The translations under genes and the position numbers were made by a program. From NCBI GenBank assembly GCA_001602455.1, contig CP012157.1:2909733-2973732 (forward strand): DNA of 64,000 nucleotides, given 5' to 3'. How positions within the stretch are numbered: the stretch's first letter is position 1; each line of letters opens with the position of its first letter. The DNA is from Betaproteobacteria bacterium UKL13-2. Its GTDB lineage: Bacteria > Pseudomonadota > Gammaproteobacteria > Burkholderiales > Usitatibacteraceae. Positions 17,644 through 27,681 of this stretch are shown here, one piece after another. The notes under the pieces are model-generated. The model was not told the DNA's origin and made no database searches. It saw only the letters and a program-made list of their open reading frames with translations.

Positions 17644-19611
17644 CTACGCTTGAAAGTCCATCTCGACTCGCGCCTGGAGCTTGCGTGCTTGTCGCAGTGC
17701 CTCCTTCAGTATGCGGCGGTCGAGATCGTTAAGCGCATCAGTCCGGATGCGGTTTGCCATCTGTGCGTTTGATTGGTTGTCCAGTTCAGCCTGTGCAGCG
17801 ACAAAGTCGCCCCGATCTGCATGATCCATGTCCGTTGTACGCTGATTATTTCTGAGTCGCAGCAACTGCACAAAGTGGAATGAGTCTATGTAGGCGCTGA
17901 TCTCGTCGTCCCCGACCCGCATTTTTCGCATTGCTTGGCGTAACCGATCGGCGGTATTGGTTGCCGACACTTGGTTTGCCAGCGCGAATAGCCGCGCAGC
18001 ATCAATAAACGGGCGTGTCCCAAATTTCTTGAGGTCGATTGTTCCTGGGTACACATCGTCGGCGTCAACAAAATCCCGTATTAGCCCCAAAGGTGGACGG
18101 ACTTGCAGGGCATTTGCTGCCATCTGATGCAGGAACAATTTTTGTGTCGGTGCAACCGACCGCAGCCAATCTCGCAGATCTGTCACCAATTCGGACTTCC
18201 CATGCAAGGCACGAAAATCAAAAAAAATTGCGGCATTGAGCAGCGCCAGCGAGCTCGGCGAACGCATCCACGCCTCAAACAAGTTGCGCCACTCGGATTG
18301 CGTGAGACACCAACGCGGATTTTTGGCCATGATATCGCCGCGACAGAATGGGAAGCCTGCTTGGTCAAGCAGGCGATTTACAACAGTGGCAAAGGCCAAG
18401 AATCCCACACGAAGCGCCTCAATATCCATGGGCCCAGCCGACACAGCAGGCGCAAAAATAATAGCGTTGTCCTGGTCAGTCACCAGCGTTTGCTCCATCC
18501 GCCCTTCAGAGCCTAGGCCGATCCAACACCACTCAACATTTGGCGGCGGGGACTCAATGGCTGCAAGTTCAATTGCTTTCTCCGCAATCGCGTCATTCAT
18601 GGTGGTCACAAACTGCGTAAGTTGCTCTGCCGCAACCCCTTGGCCGACCAGTGCCAGAGCCATTTGGCGAACATCATCAGCCACCTTGGCCAGCGACATT
18701 CCATCAGCACACCGATCGATAGATTTCGCAATCTCCCCCAGTGACAGGCGCTGCATCTGGAAAAGATCGCGTTCCGAGACAATCCCGACGAGCCGTCCGT
18801 CCTCTGTCACAAGCACGTGTCGGAAGCGTCGGTCCGCCATTAGTTTCGCCGCCTCAAAAACCGTCGCCGTCGTGGGTAACGCAACGGGGTCAGCGGTCAT
18901 CACATTGGCAATCGCGGCGGATTGGTCGGCTTGGGGAAGGGCGACCCGCGCCAACACATCACGCTCAGTAAAAATACCGCGGGGGATCGTTGATGAATCT
19001 TCGACCACGATCACCGAGCCAATTTTTAGCGCCTGCATCATCGCGAGCACTTGGCTAATCGGCGTAGCCACGTTGACTGTCACCGGCGAACGCTTGATCA
19101 ATGACCGCAACGGGCTCGCCATCGTTTGTGCACCCGACACGTTTCGGCTGAATGTGCTTTGTATATGTTGCCGCGACAAGTCAAGCAAATGTGCGAGGCG
19201 CGTGGTCGCGAAATTGCGAAACTCGGGTGAAGCCTCCATCAATTCAGCAAAGCCAGATTCGCTTAACTCGTAACAGAACACATCCGTTGCGGCTGAAAAC
19301 GTCAGCACCGTGGCGCGCCGGGAAATCATGGCACCGATTGGAAACATCTCGCCTTCCACCAGCGTGAGCGGCCGTTCGCTTGAGGATGGCGAATGGTTGA
19401 CGCCCAGCACGTGGCCGCGCTGCAAAATTGATAGCGTACTCACAACACCATCGTCCGGGGACTTGATGACACTTCCCTCGGCGTAGTAACGCAACGTCAA
19501 CTTCGTCGCAAGTCGGCTGAGCACATGGTCGGCCATTTGATTAAACGGCGCGTGGCCGCGTAGTTCAGCGACGGTTGCGGCGAGGATCGTGGGGGATGGT
19601 TGGACTGCCAT
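17644..19611 (-). CDS. cNMP-binding/CBS/DUF294 nucleotidyltransferase-like protein
   Basis: 655 codons, full length. A cyclic-nucleotide-binding-like domain occupies about residues 15-140. Two CBS domains follow (about 165-285, with SVIVVEDSSTIPRGIFTERDVLARV and HVLVTEDGRLVGIVSERDLFQM). A DUF294 nucleotidyltransferase domain contains WIGLGSEGRMEQTLVTDQDNAIIF, with the GS and D-x-D catalytic pattern. A C-terminal DUF294_C helical domain ends the protein. Such proteins resemble regulatory uridylyltransferases (GlnD-like). They are encoded with actP and acs in many Proteobacteria, suggesting a sensor role in acetate metabolism (inference). Confidence 0.87.
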   Translation of the reverse strand: MAVQPSPTILAATVAELRGHAPFNQMADHVLSRLATKLTLRYYAEGSVIKSPDDGVVSTLSILQRGHVLGVNHSPSSSERPLTLVEGEMFPIGAMISRRATVLTFSAATDVFCYELSESGFAELMEASPEFRNFATTRLAHLLDLSRQHIQSTFSRNVSGAQTMASPLRSLIKRSPVTVNVATPISQVLAMMQALKIGSVIVVEDSSTIPRGIFTERDVLARVALPQADQSAAIANVMTADPVALPTTATVFEAAKLMADRRFRHVLVTEDGRLVGIVSERDLFQMQRLSLGEIAKSIDRCADGMSLAKVADDVRQMALALVGQGVAAEQLTQFVTTMNDAIAEKAIELAAIESPPPNVEWCWIGLGSEGRMEQTLVTDQDNAIIFAPAVSAGPMDIEALRVGFLAFATVVNRLLDQAGFPFCRGDIMAKNPRWCLTQSEWRNLFEAWMRSPSSLALLNAAIFFDFRALHGKSELVTDLRDWLRSVAPTQKLFLHQMAANALQVRPPLGLIRDFVDADDVYPGTIDLKKFGTRPFIDAARLFALANQVSATNTADRLRQAMRKMRVGDDEISAYIDSFHFVQLLRLRNNQRTTDMDHADRGDFVAAQAELDNQSNAQMANRIRTDALNDLDRRILKEALRQARKLQARVEMDFQA

Positions 19612-19834
19612 GCAGACTCCCGAAGGGCAAACGTCAACTGGGCACTTCCATAAAACTGCTGCGTGGGCGAATTTCGCGCCTGCGGTGCTCGCCGTACACT
19701 GGGTACGTGTCCGCTCCTCAGAACGAACTTCGCCCGCTCGCGACGGTTTCGAGAAGTTCCCAACTGGCTAACTCTAGAATCGGCGGGTATTTTCAAGCCA
19801 AAACTGCCGGAAACGCCCGCCGTTGCTAGACTTT

Positions 19835-21820
19835 CTAAATTGGCTTTTTAAGCTGCTCCAGGATTGCCGGATTCTCCAAGGTAGAAACATCCTGCGTGAT
19901 GGTTTCCCCTTTTGCAATTGAGCGCAGCAAACGCCGCATGATCTTGCCGCTGCGCGTCTTTGGCAGGTTATCGCCAAACCGGATATCTTTGGGCTTGGCA
20001 ATCGGGCCGATCTCTTTGCCCACCCAATCCCGCAGCTCTTTCGCGATCCGCAGCGCCTCTTCCCCTTCGGGCCGCTTACCCTTGAGCACCACAAACGCGC
20101 AAATTGCCTCGCCCGTCAGATCATCCGGGCGCCCCACCACTGCCGCCTCCGCAACCAACTTCGAATTCGACACGAGGGCAGATTCAATTTCCATGGTGCC
20201 GAGTCGATGGCCCGAGACGTTGAGCACATCATCGATACGCCCCATGATGGTGAAGTAACCGTCATCCTTGTCACGTACCGCACCATCGCCAGCCAAGTAG
20301 AGATTGCCGCCCAACTCTTCCGGGAAATAGGTTTTCTTGAACCGTTCCGCATCCCCCCAAATCGTGCGCACCATCGATGGCCAGGGGCGTTTCACCACAA
20401 GGATTCCGCCCTGCCCGTTCGGCACGTCGTGGCCGGTTTCATCAACAATCGCCGCCTGAATACCCGGCAAGGGCAAGGTGCAAGAGCCGGGCTTGAGTGG
20501 CGTGACGCCGGGCAACGGCGTAATCATGTGGCCACCCGTCTCGGTTTGCCAAAAGGTATCCACAATCGGGCAGCGGGACCCGCCGATGTTTTCGTAGTAC
20601 CACATCCACGCTTCCGGATTGATCGGTTCACCGACGGAGCCGAGAATACGCAGCGACCGAAGATCGTAGTGACGTGGGTGCACCGTGGGATCAACTTCGC
20701 CCGCCTTAATGAGCGAACGAATCGCCGTCGGTGCCGTGTAGAAGATGGTCACTTTATGCCGCTGAATCATGTCCCAGAAGCGGCCAGCATTCGGATAAGT
20801 CGGAACACCTTCAAATATCAACTGCGACGCGCCAGCGGCCAGCGGCCCATACGCCACATAGGAATGTCCCGTCACCCAACCGATATCGGCAGTACACCAG
20901 AAGAGATCTGTGGGCTTCACGTCGAAGGTCCACTTCATCGTCAGTGCCGCCCACAGCAGATAACCACCTGTTGAGTGCTGGATACCTTTAGGCTTGCCAG
21001 TCGAACCCGAGGTATAGAGGATGAACAATGGGTGCTCGGCGTTCACCCACGTCGGCTCACACGCATCCGACTCAGTAGGCTCTAGGTCGTGCCACCAGCT
21101 ATCGCGACCGGCCACCATATTGACGGCATTGCCGGTGCGCTTATAGACGATACAAGTCTTCATGTGTTCACAACCACCCATGCCGATGGCTTCGTCAACA
21201 ATGGCCTTGATCGGCAGCGCTTTTCCGCCACGCATTTGCTCGTCCGAGGTGATCACAGCGATTGCACCCGCATCGATGATCCGTTCCTGTAATGACTTTG
21301 CCGAAAACCCCCCGAAGACGACCGAGTGGGTGGCGCCGATTCGTGCGCACGCTTGCATCGCGATGACACCCTCGATGGTCATCGGAATATAAATAATGAC
21401 GCGGTCGCCTTGCTTGATGCCCTTTGATTTCAATACATTGGCAAAACGACTCACACGCGCCAGCAAGGCGCGATAGGTAATCTCGGTCACCACACCGTCA
21501 TCGGCCTCAAACTTAATGGCCACTTTGTCGCCGAGCCCGGCTGCAACTTGTCGATCGAGACAGTTGTAAGACGCATTCAGCTCGCCGTCGTGAAACCACC
21601 GATAAAACGGCGCATTTGCTTCATCGAGCACCTTGGTGAAAGGCGTCTTCCAAGAAAGATGTTCGCGTGCAAGGCCGCCCCAGAAACCGGTCTCATCGCG
21701 CTGGGCATCGGCACACATTGCGTCATAAGCTGCACGACTTGAAATAGCGGCCGCTTTCATCAGCGCCTCAGGCGGCTGAAATAAGCGGTTTTCGTGCATG
21801 ACTGATTCAATGCCTGACAT
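19835..21820 (-). CDS. acs: Acetyl-CoA synthetase (AMP-forming)
   Basis: 661 codons, normal length. The AMP-binding P-loop is [21 protein letters not shown] (about residues 269-289). [35 protein letters not shown] and the C-terminal [14 protein letters not shown] follow; the last contains the catalytic lysine whose acetylation controls the enzyme. It activates acetate taken up by the ActP system encoded on the same strand. The start [17 protein letters not shown] matches the family. About 220 bp without features separate it from the DUF294 gene. Confidence 0.96.
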   Translation of the reverse strand: MSGIESVMHENRLFQPPEALMKAAAISSRAAYDAMCADAQRDETGFWGGLAREHLSWKTPFTKVLDEANAPFYRWFHDGELNASYNCLDRQVAAGLGDKVAIKFEADDGVVTEITYRALLARVSRFANVLKSKGIKQGDRVIIYIPMTIEGVIAMQACARIGATHSVVFGGFSAKSLQERIIDAGAIAVITSDEQMRGGKALPIKAIVDEAIGMGGCEHMKTCIVYKRTGNAVNMVAGRDSWWHDLEPTESDACEPTWVNAEHPLFILYTSGSTGKPKGIQHSTGGYLLWAALTMKWTFDVKPTDLFWCTADIGWVTGHSYVAYGPLAAGASQLIFEGVPTYPNAGRFWDMIQRHKVTIFYTAPTAIRSLIKAGEVDPTVHPRHYDLRSLRILGSVGEPINPEAWMWYYENIGGSRCPIVDTFWQTETGGHMITPLPGVTPLKPGSCTLPLPGIQAAIVDETGHDVPNGQGGILVVKRPWPSMVRTIWGDAERFKKTYFPEELGGNLYLAGDGAVRDKDDGYFTIMGRIDDVLNVSGHRLGTMEIESALVSNSKLVAEAAVVGRPDDLTGEAICAFVVLKGKRPEGEEALRIAKELRDWVGKEIGPIAKPKDIRFGDNLPKTRSGKIMRRLLRSIAKGETITQDVSTLENPAILEQLKKPI

Positions 21821-22258
21821 TCTTTATCTCCTCGTATTCTTTGGTGTGCGGTTTTTTGACGGCATTTATAGCATACCTACCCCTCACCAGCATTTGTTTT
21901 GCACATCACGCCCGCTTTCGACTGCGAGACAAGTCCTGCTCTTTGCACAAAGAGAATTAGAGGGAGTTAAAGGGGATTAAAGGGGATCAAAGAGGATTTT
22001 CCGTCGCGGACCGGTCGATAAACACCAAAAATTCTCCTCAATCCACTTTTTTCAAAGGAGGCAGTGGCCGCGTCGCAAATGGCCTCGTGGAATTTCAACA
22101 AGTTCTCAGCAGATCAACAGCTTACTCGCATGACTTGCCACAAAGACGACAATTTCTGCGTCAATTATCTCTTATGTCTTATATAAGAGTTGTTGACGCA
22201 CCGCAACAATCTCGGTATTGTTAGCAAAATACACCAGCCCCCAACCAAGATCAGCGCG
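21821..22258. promoter_or_regulatory. Divergent control region between acs and the lyase-fumarase operon
   Basis: 438 bp without a gene. At 21955-21996 a purine-rich direct repeat (three to four copies of about GGGGATTAAA) lies on the acs side. Close to the right-hand gene a perfect 12-bp palindrome, TCTTATATAAGA, is at 22177-22188, preceded by a second half-like CTCTTATG. By position this is a good regulator site for the operon starting at 22259. Confidence 0.6.
22177..22188. promoter_or_regulatory. Palindromic operator candidate TCTTATATAAGA
   Basis: A perfect palindrome 70 bp before the start of the HpcH/HpaI gene. ATAAGA-type palindromes of this kind are bound by GntR-family regulators of central carbon metabolism in betaproteobacteria, from general memory. 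The operon ends with a fumarase, which fits such control. Confidence 0.5.
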
Positions 22259-23386
22259 ATGAGCAACCTTAACGACATACATATCTCAAATGATTCCGCC
22301 GCCCTGCTAGGCGATTACTGGCCCGGTATCCAAATTTATTACCCACCAGTGAAATACGCGCCGTCTTTAGGCATCTATGAAGACCTCGATCAAGCGGCGC
22401 AACGATTCAAGAAACATGCTGTCCAGACCACAGCGCACACCTTGCTATTTGACCTAGAAGACGGTTGCCGTCAAAAAGAAATGTCGCGCGAACTTCTTCG
22501 CCGCGAACTTCCCGGTATGCCAAGTCGCAAAGAGGTACAGATTGCAATTCGTATCAATCCGTTTCGCACAGAGGAGTATGAGAAGGATTTATTGCTCATC
22601 CGCGACCTCGCCGATTACATTGACGTTGTGATGTTGGCCAAGGCGGGTGAAGCGTATGGGTCTGCTGAGATACGCGATCTTTCTGCCGTATTGGTCGGGC
22701 TGAATCACCGTATGACTATTCAACCGATCATCGAACACCCGAAGTCGCTCAAGATTGCGCCCGACCTGATGCAATACGCGACGGTCAAACATGTAGTCTT
22801 CGGTATCCACGACTTCTCAAAAGCGATGGGTATCCACATCACACCACGCCACTGGACCGTAGAACTCGCCTACTTCATGAATCAAGTGCTGTTCGAGGCG
22901 CGTATCGCTGGCAAGGGCGTCATCGGCGGCGTGGAGACGCTCATCGGCCAGTCGGCAATGCCTGAGTCTAGCGTGGAGCCTGACGATGTGCGGCGCTGGC
23001 TGGACTTGCACGGCGATGAAGAGTCCCGCGTGGTCTACAAACACGCCTGCAAAGAAGCCGCGATGGGCATGACGGGTAAACAAGTGATCCATCCGTTTCA
23101 TATCCACCCGTGTAAGGTCGCATATACGCCTTCGCCGACGGATATCAAAACCAAAATTGCGATCCTGAAAGCGGCCATTGAAGCGGACGCACTTCTCGGC
23201 GGCGCCATCAAATTCAATGGCGAGATGCTTGACCCGCCGATGTTCGGTAAGGCACTGCAAACGCTGCTTCGCGCACACTCGCTACACGCGCTCTCGGAAA
23301 GTGACACCGCCTTTGCCATCGAAGTACTCCGCAAACTGCCCGAACAAGTGATCCGCGAAAACTGGCCGTACGGTGTCATTCTCTAA
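22259..23386 (+). CDS. HpcH/HpaI (CitE-like) aldolase/lyase family protein
   Basis: 375 codons from the ATG at 22259; a TTG at 22190 is possible but adds an unconserved leader. The CitE-like TIM barrel shows TLLFDLEDGCRQKEMSREL (acidic metal ligand), IAIRINPFRTEEYEKD, MTIQPIIEHPKSLKIAPDLM and KQVIHPFHIHPCKVA. The family cleaves or thioesterifies (3S)-malyl-CoA, citramalyl-CoA or similar CoA esters; the exact substrate cannot be read. An acyl-CoA ligase and a fumarase follow in the same direction, suggesting C4 or C5 dicarboxylate metabolism. Confidence 0.8.
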   Translation: MSNLNDIHISNDSAALLGDYWPGIQIYYPPVKYAPSLGIYEDLDQAAQRFKKHAVQTTAHTLLFDLEDGCRQKEMSRELLRRELPGMPSRKEVQIAIRINPFRTEEYEKDLLLIRDLADYIDVVMLAKAGEAYGSAEIRDLSAVLVGLNHRMTIQPIIEHPKSLKIAPDLMQYATVKHVVFGIHDFSKAMGIHITPRHWTVELAYFMNQVLFEARIAGKGVIGGVETLIGQSAMPESSVEPDDVRRWLDLHGDEESRVVYKHACKEAAMGMTGKQVIHPFHIHPCKVAYTPSPTDIKTKIAILKAAIEADALLGGAIKFNGEMLDPPMFGKALQTLLRAHSLHALSESDTAFAIEVLRKLPEQVIRENWPYGVIL

Positions 23387-23435
23387 GTCTCTGTGCCTCT
23401 AAGCCCCTAAGTCTCTGCGCCCCTAAGTCTCTGCG
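23380..23435. repeat. Tandem 16-bp repeat overlapping a stop codon
   Basis: Two exact units CCCCTAAGTCTCTGCG at 23404-23419 and 23420-23435 follow degenerate units (TCTCTAAGTCTCTGTG, CCTCTAAG). The first contains the TAA stop of the lyase gene. The array fills most of the gap before the ligase gene. Confidence 0.85.
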
Positions 23436-23454
23436 CCGCGTCCGCCGACCCAAT

Positions 23455-25128
23455 ATGGCAACACCCCATACATCACAGGTAGCGAAAACGATGAACGCCA
23501 AAGCCACTTCCCCCCCTTACGCCGATTGGACATGGCAGGTTCCTGAGTTCTTCAACATTGGCGTTGCCTGCACGGACGCGCACTTAGAAACGGAGGTTGA
23601 GTCTCGGGTGGCGATGATTGTTGAAGACGACGCGAGAGGCACGGTCACCGCAAGTTATCGTGAGCTTGCCGAGCGCAGCAATCAGTTCGCCCAGGCACTA
23701 CGAAAACATGGCGTTATTGCGGGCGAACGTGTCCTCGTTCGCCTACCCAATAGCCTTGAATACCCCATCGCATTTTTTGGCACGATGAAGGTAGGGGCGA
23801 TCGCCGTCCCAACATCCACTCTTCTCACGCCAGAGGAAGTGCAGTACTTGGTGAAGGACTCCGGCGCGAAAGTGCTGGTGATGGACAAGCCGAGTTGGGC
23901 ACGATTGGCACAGACGTTGACGCACCGTGGGAACGTCGAACTCGTACTAACAATGGGCGAAGGGCAACAAGGGGCGATGCCCGGTGTTGAGGTACGCGAC
24001 CTCAATCAAGCGCTGCGAGAAGTCACCGCATTCTCCGCACCACACGCAACCCGCGCTGATGACCCGGCCTACTTGGTGTATACCAGCGGCACCACCGGCT
24101 ACCCCAAGGGGGTTTTGCATTCACACCGCGCATTGATTGGCCGCGAACCCGCGTCGCAATACTGGTTTAACTTCAGTCCGACCCAAGTAGATCGTATCGT
24201 CCATTCGGGGAAATTCAACTGGACCTATGTGCTCGGCTCGGGTCTGATGGACCCGCTCTACCGTGGCAAAACGGTGATCGTCCATGAAGGCAAAAACGAT
24301 CCACTGCTGTGGCCACGCTTGATTGCCAAACACAACGCGACAATTTTTATTGGTGTACCAACCATCTATCGGCAAATCGTACAGAAGACATCGATTGGTA
24401 AAGCCGATGTTCCCAGCTTGCGCTTTTGCATGAGCGCCGGCGAGCACCTCTCTGACGACATGCTCACGCAGTGGCGCGAACGGTTCGGCATGGACATTTT
24501 TGAAGCCGTTGGCATGAGTGAGTTTTCCTACTATCTCTCCCAGTCGATTCATCGCCCTATCCGAGCGGGGTCTGCAGGTTTTCCGCAGCCGGGACACGAT
24601 GTTCGGCTGATCGATCCAGAAACATTGGCACCCACACCAGTTGGCGAAGAAGGCATGATTGTTATCCCGGAAAATGATCCTGGACTCTTCCTGCGTTACT
24701 GGCAATTACCGGAGGAAACGGCAAAGTTACGCCACGATGGCTACTTCTTCACGGGCGACCATGCACGAATCGACGAGGATGGATACTGGTGGTTCTTAGG
24801 GCGCAAAGACGACATCATCAAGAGTTTTGGCTACCGCGTATCGCCATATGAGGTTGAACGCGTGATGAAATCCAACGATGCTGTGGCCGATTGTGCCTGC
24901 ATCGGCGAGACCATCGACAAAGACAAACTCATCGTCGTGGCCTACGTAATCTTGCAGCCTGGTAAAACGACCTCTAGTGAAGAGCTGCTTGCCTTCGGCC
25001 AAGCACACCTCGCAGCTTATAAAGCACCTAAGCGCATCTATCTGGTGCAAGATTTCCCTCGTACTAAGAATGGTAAAATTTTGCGTCGAGAAATTGCGCC
25101 CACATTGGCGGGCCAACAGTTGAGCTGA
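23455..25128 (+). CDS. Acyl-CoA synthetase (AMP-forming), benzoate-CoA-ligase-like
   Basis: 557 codons; an internal ATG at 23491 is an alternative start. The adenylation domain has DDPAYLVYTSGTTGYPKGVLHSH (P-loop, about residues 202-224), FEAVGMSEFSYYL and GYFFTGDHARIDEDGYWWFLGRKDDIIKSFGYRVSPYEVE. The C-terminal lysine motif is PRTKNGKILRREI. The sequence type is closest to medium-chain/benzoate-type acyl-CoA ligases; the substrate is not determined. Second gene of the lyase-ligase-UPF0114-fumarase group, on the same strand with short gaps. Confidence 0.82.
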   Translation: MATPHTSQVAKTMNAKATSPPYADWTWQVPEFFNIGVACTDAHLETEVESRVAMIVEDDARGTVTASYRELAERSNQFAQALRKHGVIAGERVLVRLPNSLEYPIAFFGTMKVGAIAVPTSTLLTPEEVQYLVKDSGAKVLVMDKPSWARLAQTLTHRGNVELVLTMGEGQQGAMPGVEVRDLNQALREVTAFSAPHATRADDPAYLVYTSGTTGYPKGVLHSHRALIGREPASQYWFNFSPTQVDRIVHSGKFNWTYVLGSGLMDPLYRGKTVIVHEGKNDPLLWPRLIAKHNATIFIGVPTIYRQIVQKTSIGKADVPSLRFCMSAGEHLSDDMLTQWRERFGMDIFEAVGMSEFSYYLSQSIHRPIRAGSAGFPQPGHDVRLIDPETLAPTPVGEEGMIVIPENDPGLFLRYWQLPEETAKLRHDGYFFTGDHARIDEDGYWWFLGRKDDIIKSFGYRVSPYEVERVMKSNDAVADCACIGETIDKDKLIVVAYVILQPGKTTSSEELLAFGQAHLAAYKAPKRIYLVQDFPRTKNGKILRREIAPTLAGQQLS

Positions 25129-25153
25129 CTCCCGCCGCAAGCACGCGACTGGC

Positions 25154-25927
25154 TTGAATCTGCGCTTGACTCTCACTCAATCAAACTTACCCCGTCGCAC
25201 ACTTCCCAAAATTTCTTTCCCCGGCAAGCCAAGTTTGCGAGGATTCATTATTGCTATAGCCAATTCATCTCCCCCCCCCTCCCCACGATCAAACGCACTT
25301 GGCGGCCTAGCCAACTTCATATTCTGGAGCCGCTGGCTGCAAATGCCACTCTATATCGGCCTTATCGTGGCCCAAGCGGTGTATGTGTTTCATTTTTGGG
25401 TAGAACTCGTACACCTTGTGGAGGCAGTCTTTGGCAACCAAGAAGCCCTCAGGCAACTCGTCGAATCGGTTGGCTATAAAGTCCCGCCAATCCTTGACGC
25501 CGCTGGCAAGCCGGTCGTTGACGCTGCCGGCCAGGTCATGCTCGCCGCCCCGAAGCTCAACGAAACGCTCATCATGCTCGTCGTGCTCGCGTTGATTGAC
25601 GTTGTGATGATCTCCAATCTGCTTATCATGGTCATCGTAGGCGGCTACGAAACTTTTGTGTCCCGCCTCGGCTTGCAGGATCATCCAGACCAGCCCGAGT
25701 GGCTTTCGCACGTTAACGCCTCAGTGCTTAAAGTCAAACTTGCCACCGCGATCATTGGTATTTCGTCGATTCATCTGCTAAAGACATTTATTAGCGCCGC
25801 TAACTACGACGAGAAAGTCTTAATCTGGCAGACGCTCATACACATGGCCTTTCTCTTTTCTGCGATGGCAATCGCCGCGTGTGATCGTATCTTGCCGCAG
25901 CCAATTAAGCACAACGCGCAGCACTAG
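25154..25927 (+). CDS. UPF0114 (YqhA/TIGR00645) family membrane protein
   Basis: Up to 257 codons; no ATG lies before the conserved region, so the start is a TTG (25154, or 25232) and remains uncertain. Conserved stretches are FIFWSRWLQMPLYIGLIVAQAVYVFHFW and VVLALIDVVMISNLLIMVIVGGYETFVSRLGLQDHPDQPEWLSHVNASVLKVKLATAIIGISSIHLLKTFI, which match the family closely. A hydrophilic Ala/Pro-rich insertion (PPILDAAGKPVVDAAGQVMLAAP) lies between membrane segments 1 and 2. Four membrane segments. Function unknown. It ends 9 bp before the fumarase start. Confidence 0.78.
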   Translation: MNLRLTLTQSNLPRRTLPKISFPGKPSLRGFIIAIANSSPPPSPRSNALGGLANFIFWSRWLQMPLYIGLIVAQAVYVFHFWVELVHLVEAVFGNQEALRQLVESVGYKVPPILDAAGKPVVDAAGQVMLAAPKLNETLIMLVVLALIDVVMISNLLIMVIVGGYETFVSRLGLQDHPDQPEWLSHVNASVLKVKLATAIIGISSIHLLKTFISAANYDEKVLIWQTLIHMAFLFSAMAIAACDRILPQPIKHNAQH

Positions 25928-25936
25928 GAGCCGCAA

Positions 25937-27478
25937 ATGACCACAGTCATCAAGCAGGAAGACTTCATCGCCTCCGTCGCCGATGCATTTCAATACATCA
26001 GCTACTACCACCCGGTTGATTACATCAAGGCATTGCACGAGGCATATCAGAAAGAACAATCGCCAGCCGCCAAAGATGCAATGGCGCAGATACTCATCAA
26101 CTCGCGCATGGCGGCAGAAGGCCATCGTCCGATTTGCCAAGACACCGGAATTTGTATCGCGTTTGTTCGTGTTGGTATGGATGTGCAATGGGACCGAGGT
26201 GCCGCTGCTGCAATGTCATTGGAACAGATGGTGAACGAAGGCGTCCGCCGCGCCTATACCGATGTCAATAATCCCTTACGTGGCTCGATGCTGACCGACC
26301 CGGATGGCAAACGCAATAACACCATGGACAACACGCCAGGCGTCACCCACGTTGAGTTGGTGCCAGGCAACAAGGTCGAAGTCATCGTTGCGGCAAAGGG
26401 CGGTGGCTCAGAGAACAAATCCAAGTTCGCGATGCTTCTGCCGAACGACAACATCGTCAATTGGGTGTTATCGGTCGTGCCGACCATGGGCGCGGATTGG
26501 TGCCCGCCAGGCATGTTGTCACTCGGTATCGGCGGCTCGCCCGAGAAAGCAATGCTACTCGCTAAGTGGGGCATGATGGAGCCGATGAATATCCATGAAT
26601 TGCAGGCACGCGGGCGCACTGGTGCCGCACTCAATCGCGCCGAAGAACTGCGCCTCGAAATTTTTGAAAAAGTAAACGCGCTCGGCATCGGCGCGCAGGG
26701 CCTTGGTGGCCTCGCCACCGTATTGGATGTCAAAGTCAACGACTATCCGACCCATGCGGCGTCCAAACCGGTTGCGCTGCTCCCCAACTGCGCGGCGACC
26801 CGCCACACGCACTTTGTTCTCGATGGCAGCGGCCCGGCTGTTCTTGAGCCGCCTTCGCTATCCGATTGGCCGTCGCTGACACTCGATTTTTCAACGTCGA
26901 AGCGTGTCAATATCGACGGCATCACCAAACAAGCGCTTGGTCAACTCAAGTCGGGCGACCGGGTGTTGCTGACAGGCAAAATTTTGACGGGCCGTGACGC
27001 CGCGCATCGTCGGCTCGTGGAGATGATGAACCGCGGCGAAAAGCTGCCGGTCGATTTCACCAATCGCCTCATCTACTATGTTGGCCCCGTCAATGCGGTG
27101 CGTGATGAAGTGGTCGGTCCTGCGGGCCCCACCACGGCATCGCGCATGGACAAATTCACCGCAGATATGCTGGAAAAGACCGGGCTTATTGGCATGATCG
27201 GCAAGTCCGAACGCGGTTCCGCCACGATTGAAAACATCAAGAAAAACGGCGCGACTTATTTCATTGCGGTCGGTGGTGCGGCCTACTTGGTATCGAAGGC
27301 CATTAAGTCATCACGCTTAGTCGCCTTCGAAGACTTGGGCATGGAAGCCATTTATGAATTTGATGTCAAGGATATGCCCGTCACCGTCGCCGTCGATTCA
27401 AGCGGTGCCGCAGTACATCTCACCGGCCCCGCCGAATGGCGCGCAAAGATCGGCAAAATACCCGTCGTGGTTGCATAG
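25937..27478 (+). CDS. fumA: Fumarate hydratase, class I (iron-sulfur)
   Basis: 513 codons with a clear ribosome site (TAGGAGCC). The single-chain class I type has the alpha region first (INSRMAAEGHRPICQDTGICIAFV, containing a cluster cysteine), then NNTMDNTPGVTHVELVPGNKVEV, WCPPGMLSLGIGGSPEKAM and LLPNCAATRHTHF, which supply further cysteines. The beta region (LLTGKILTGRDAAHRRLVEMMNRGEKLPVDF, GPTTASRMDKFTADML) follows. It hydrates fumarate in the TCA cycle and is oxygen-sensitive. Last gene of the group. Confidence 0.93.
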   Translation: MTTVIKQEDFIASVADAFQYISYYHPVDYIKALHEAYQKEQSPAAKDAMAQILINSRMAAEGHRPICQDTGICIAFVRVGMDVQWDRGAAAAMSLEQMVNEGVRRAYTDVNNPLRGSMLTDPDGKRNNTMDNTPGVTHVELVPGNKVEVIVAAKGGGSENKSKFAMLLPNDNIVNWVLSVVPTMGADWCPPGMLSLGIGGSPEKAMLLAKWGMMEPMNIHELQARGRTGAALNRAEELRLEIFEKVNALGIGAQGLGGLATVLDVKVNDYPTHAASKPVALLPNCAATRHTHFVLDGSGPAVLEPPSLSDWPSLTLDFSTSKRVNIDGITKQALGQLKSGDRVLLTGKILTGRDAAHRRLVEMMNRGEKLPVDFTNRLIYYVGPVNAVRDEVVGPAGPTTASRMDKFTADMLEKTGLIGMIGKSERGSATIENIKKNGATYFIAVGGAAYLVSKAIKSSRLVAFEDLGMEAIYEFDVKDMPVTVAVDSSGAAVHLTGPAEWRAKIGKIPVVVA

Positions 27479-27681
27479 CCAGATTGCCTCGTTACCACGA
27501 TGGCTGTCACCAATCCCAACCTGTCACTCGCTTATCTTGCCAACGAGCACGCCCCTACCCGATACGGGCATGGCTGCCGGGCAAATGATTCCACACAGCA
27601 GATGAAATACTCGCGGCTACGGCAGCTAAGGCAACTACGGCGGCCATACCGACTGCGATGCCCTAGCCTGCGCGGCTCGCG

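Noticed and set aside
27479-27681. A 61-codon frame between fumarase and mfd
   Set aside because: It has low-complexity Arg/Leu repeats at its end and no conserved features; treated as intergenic.
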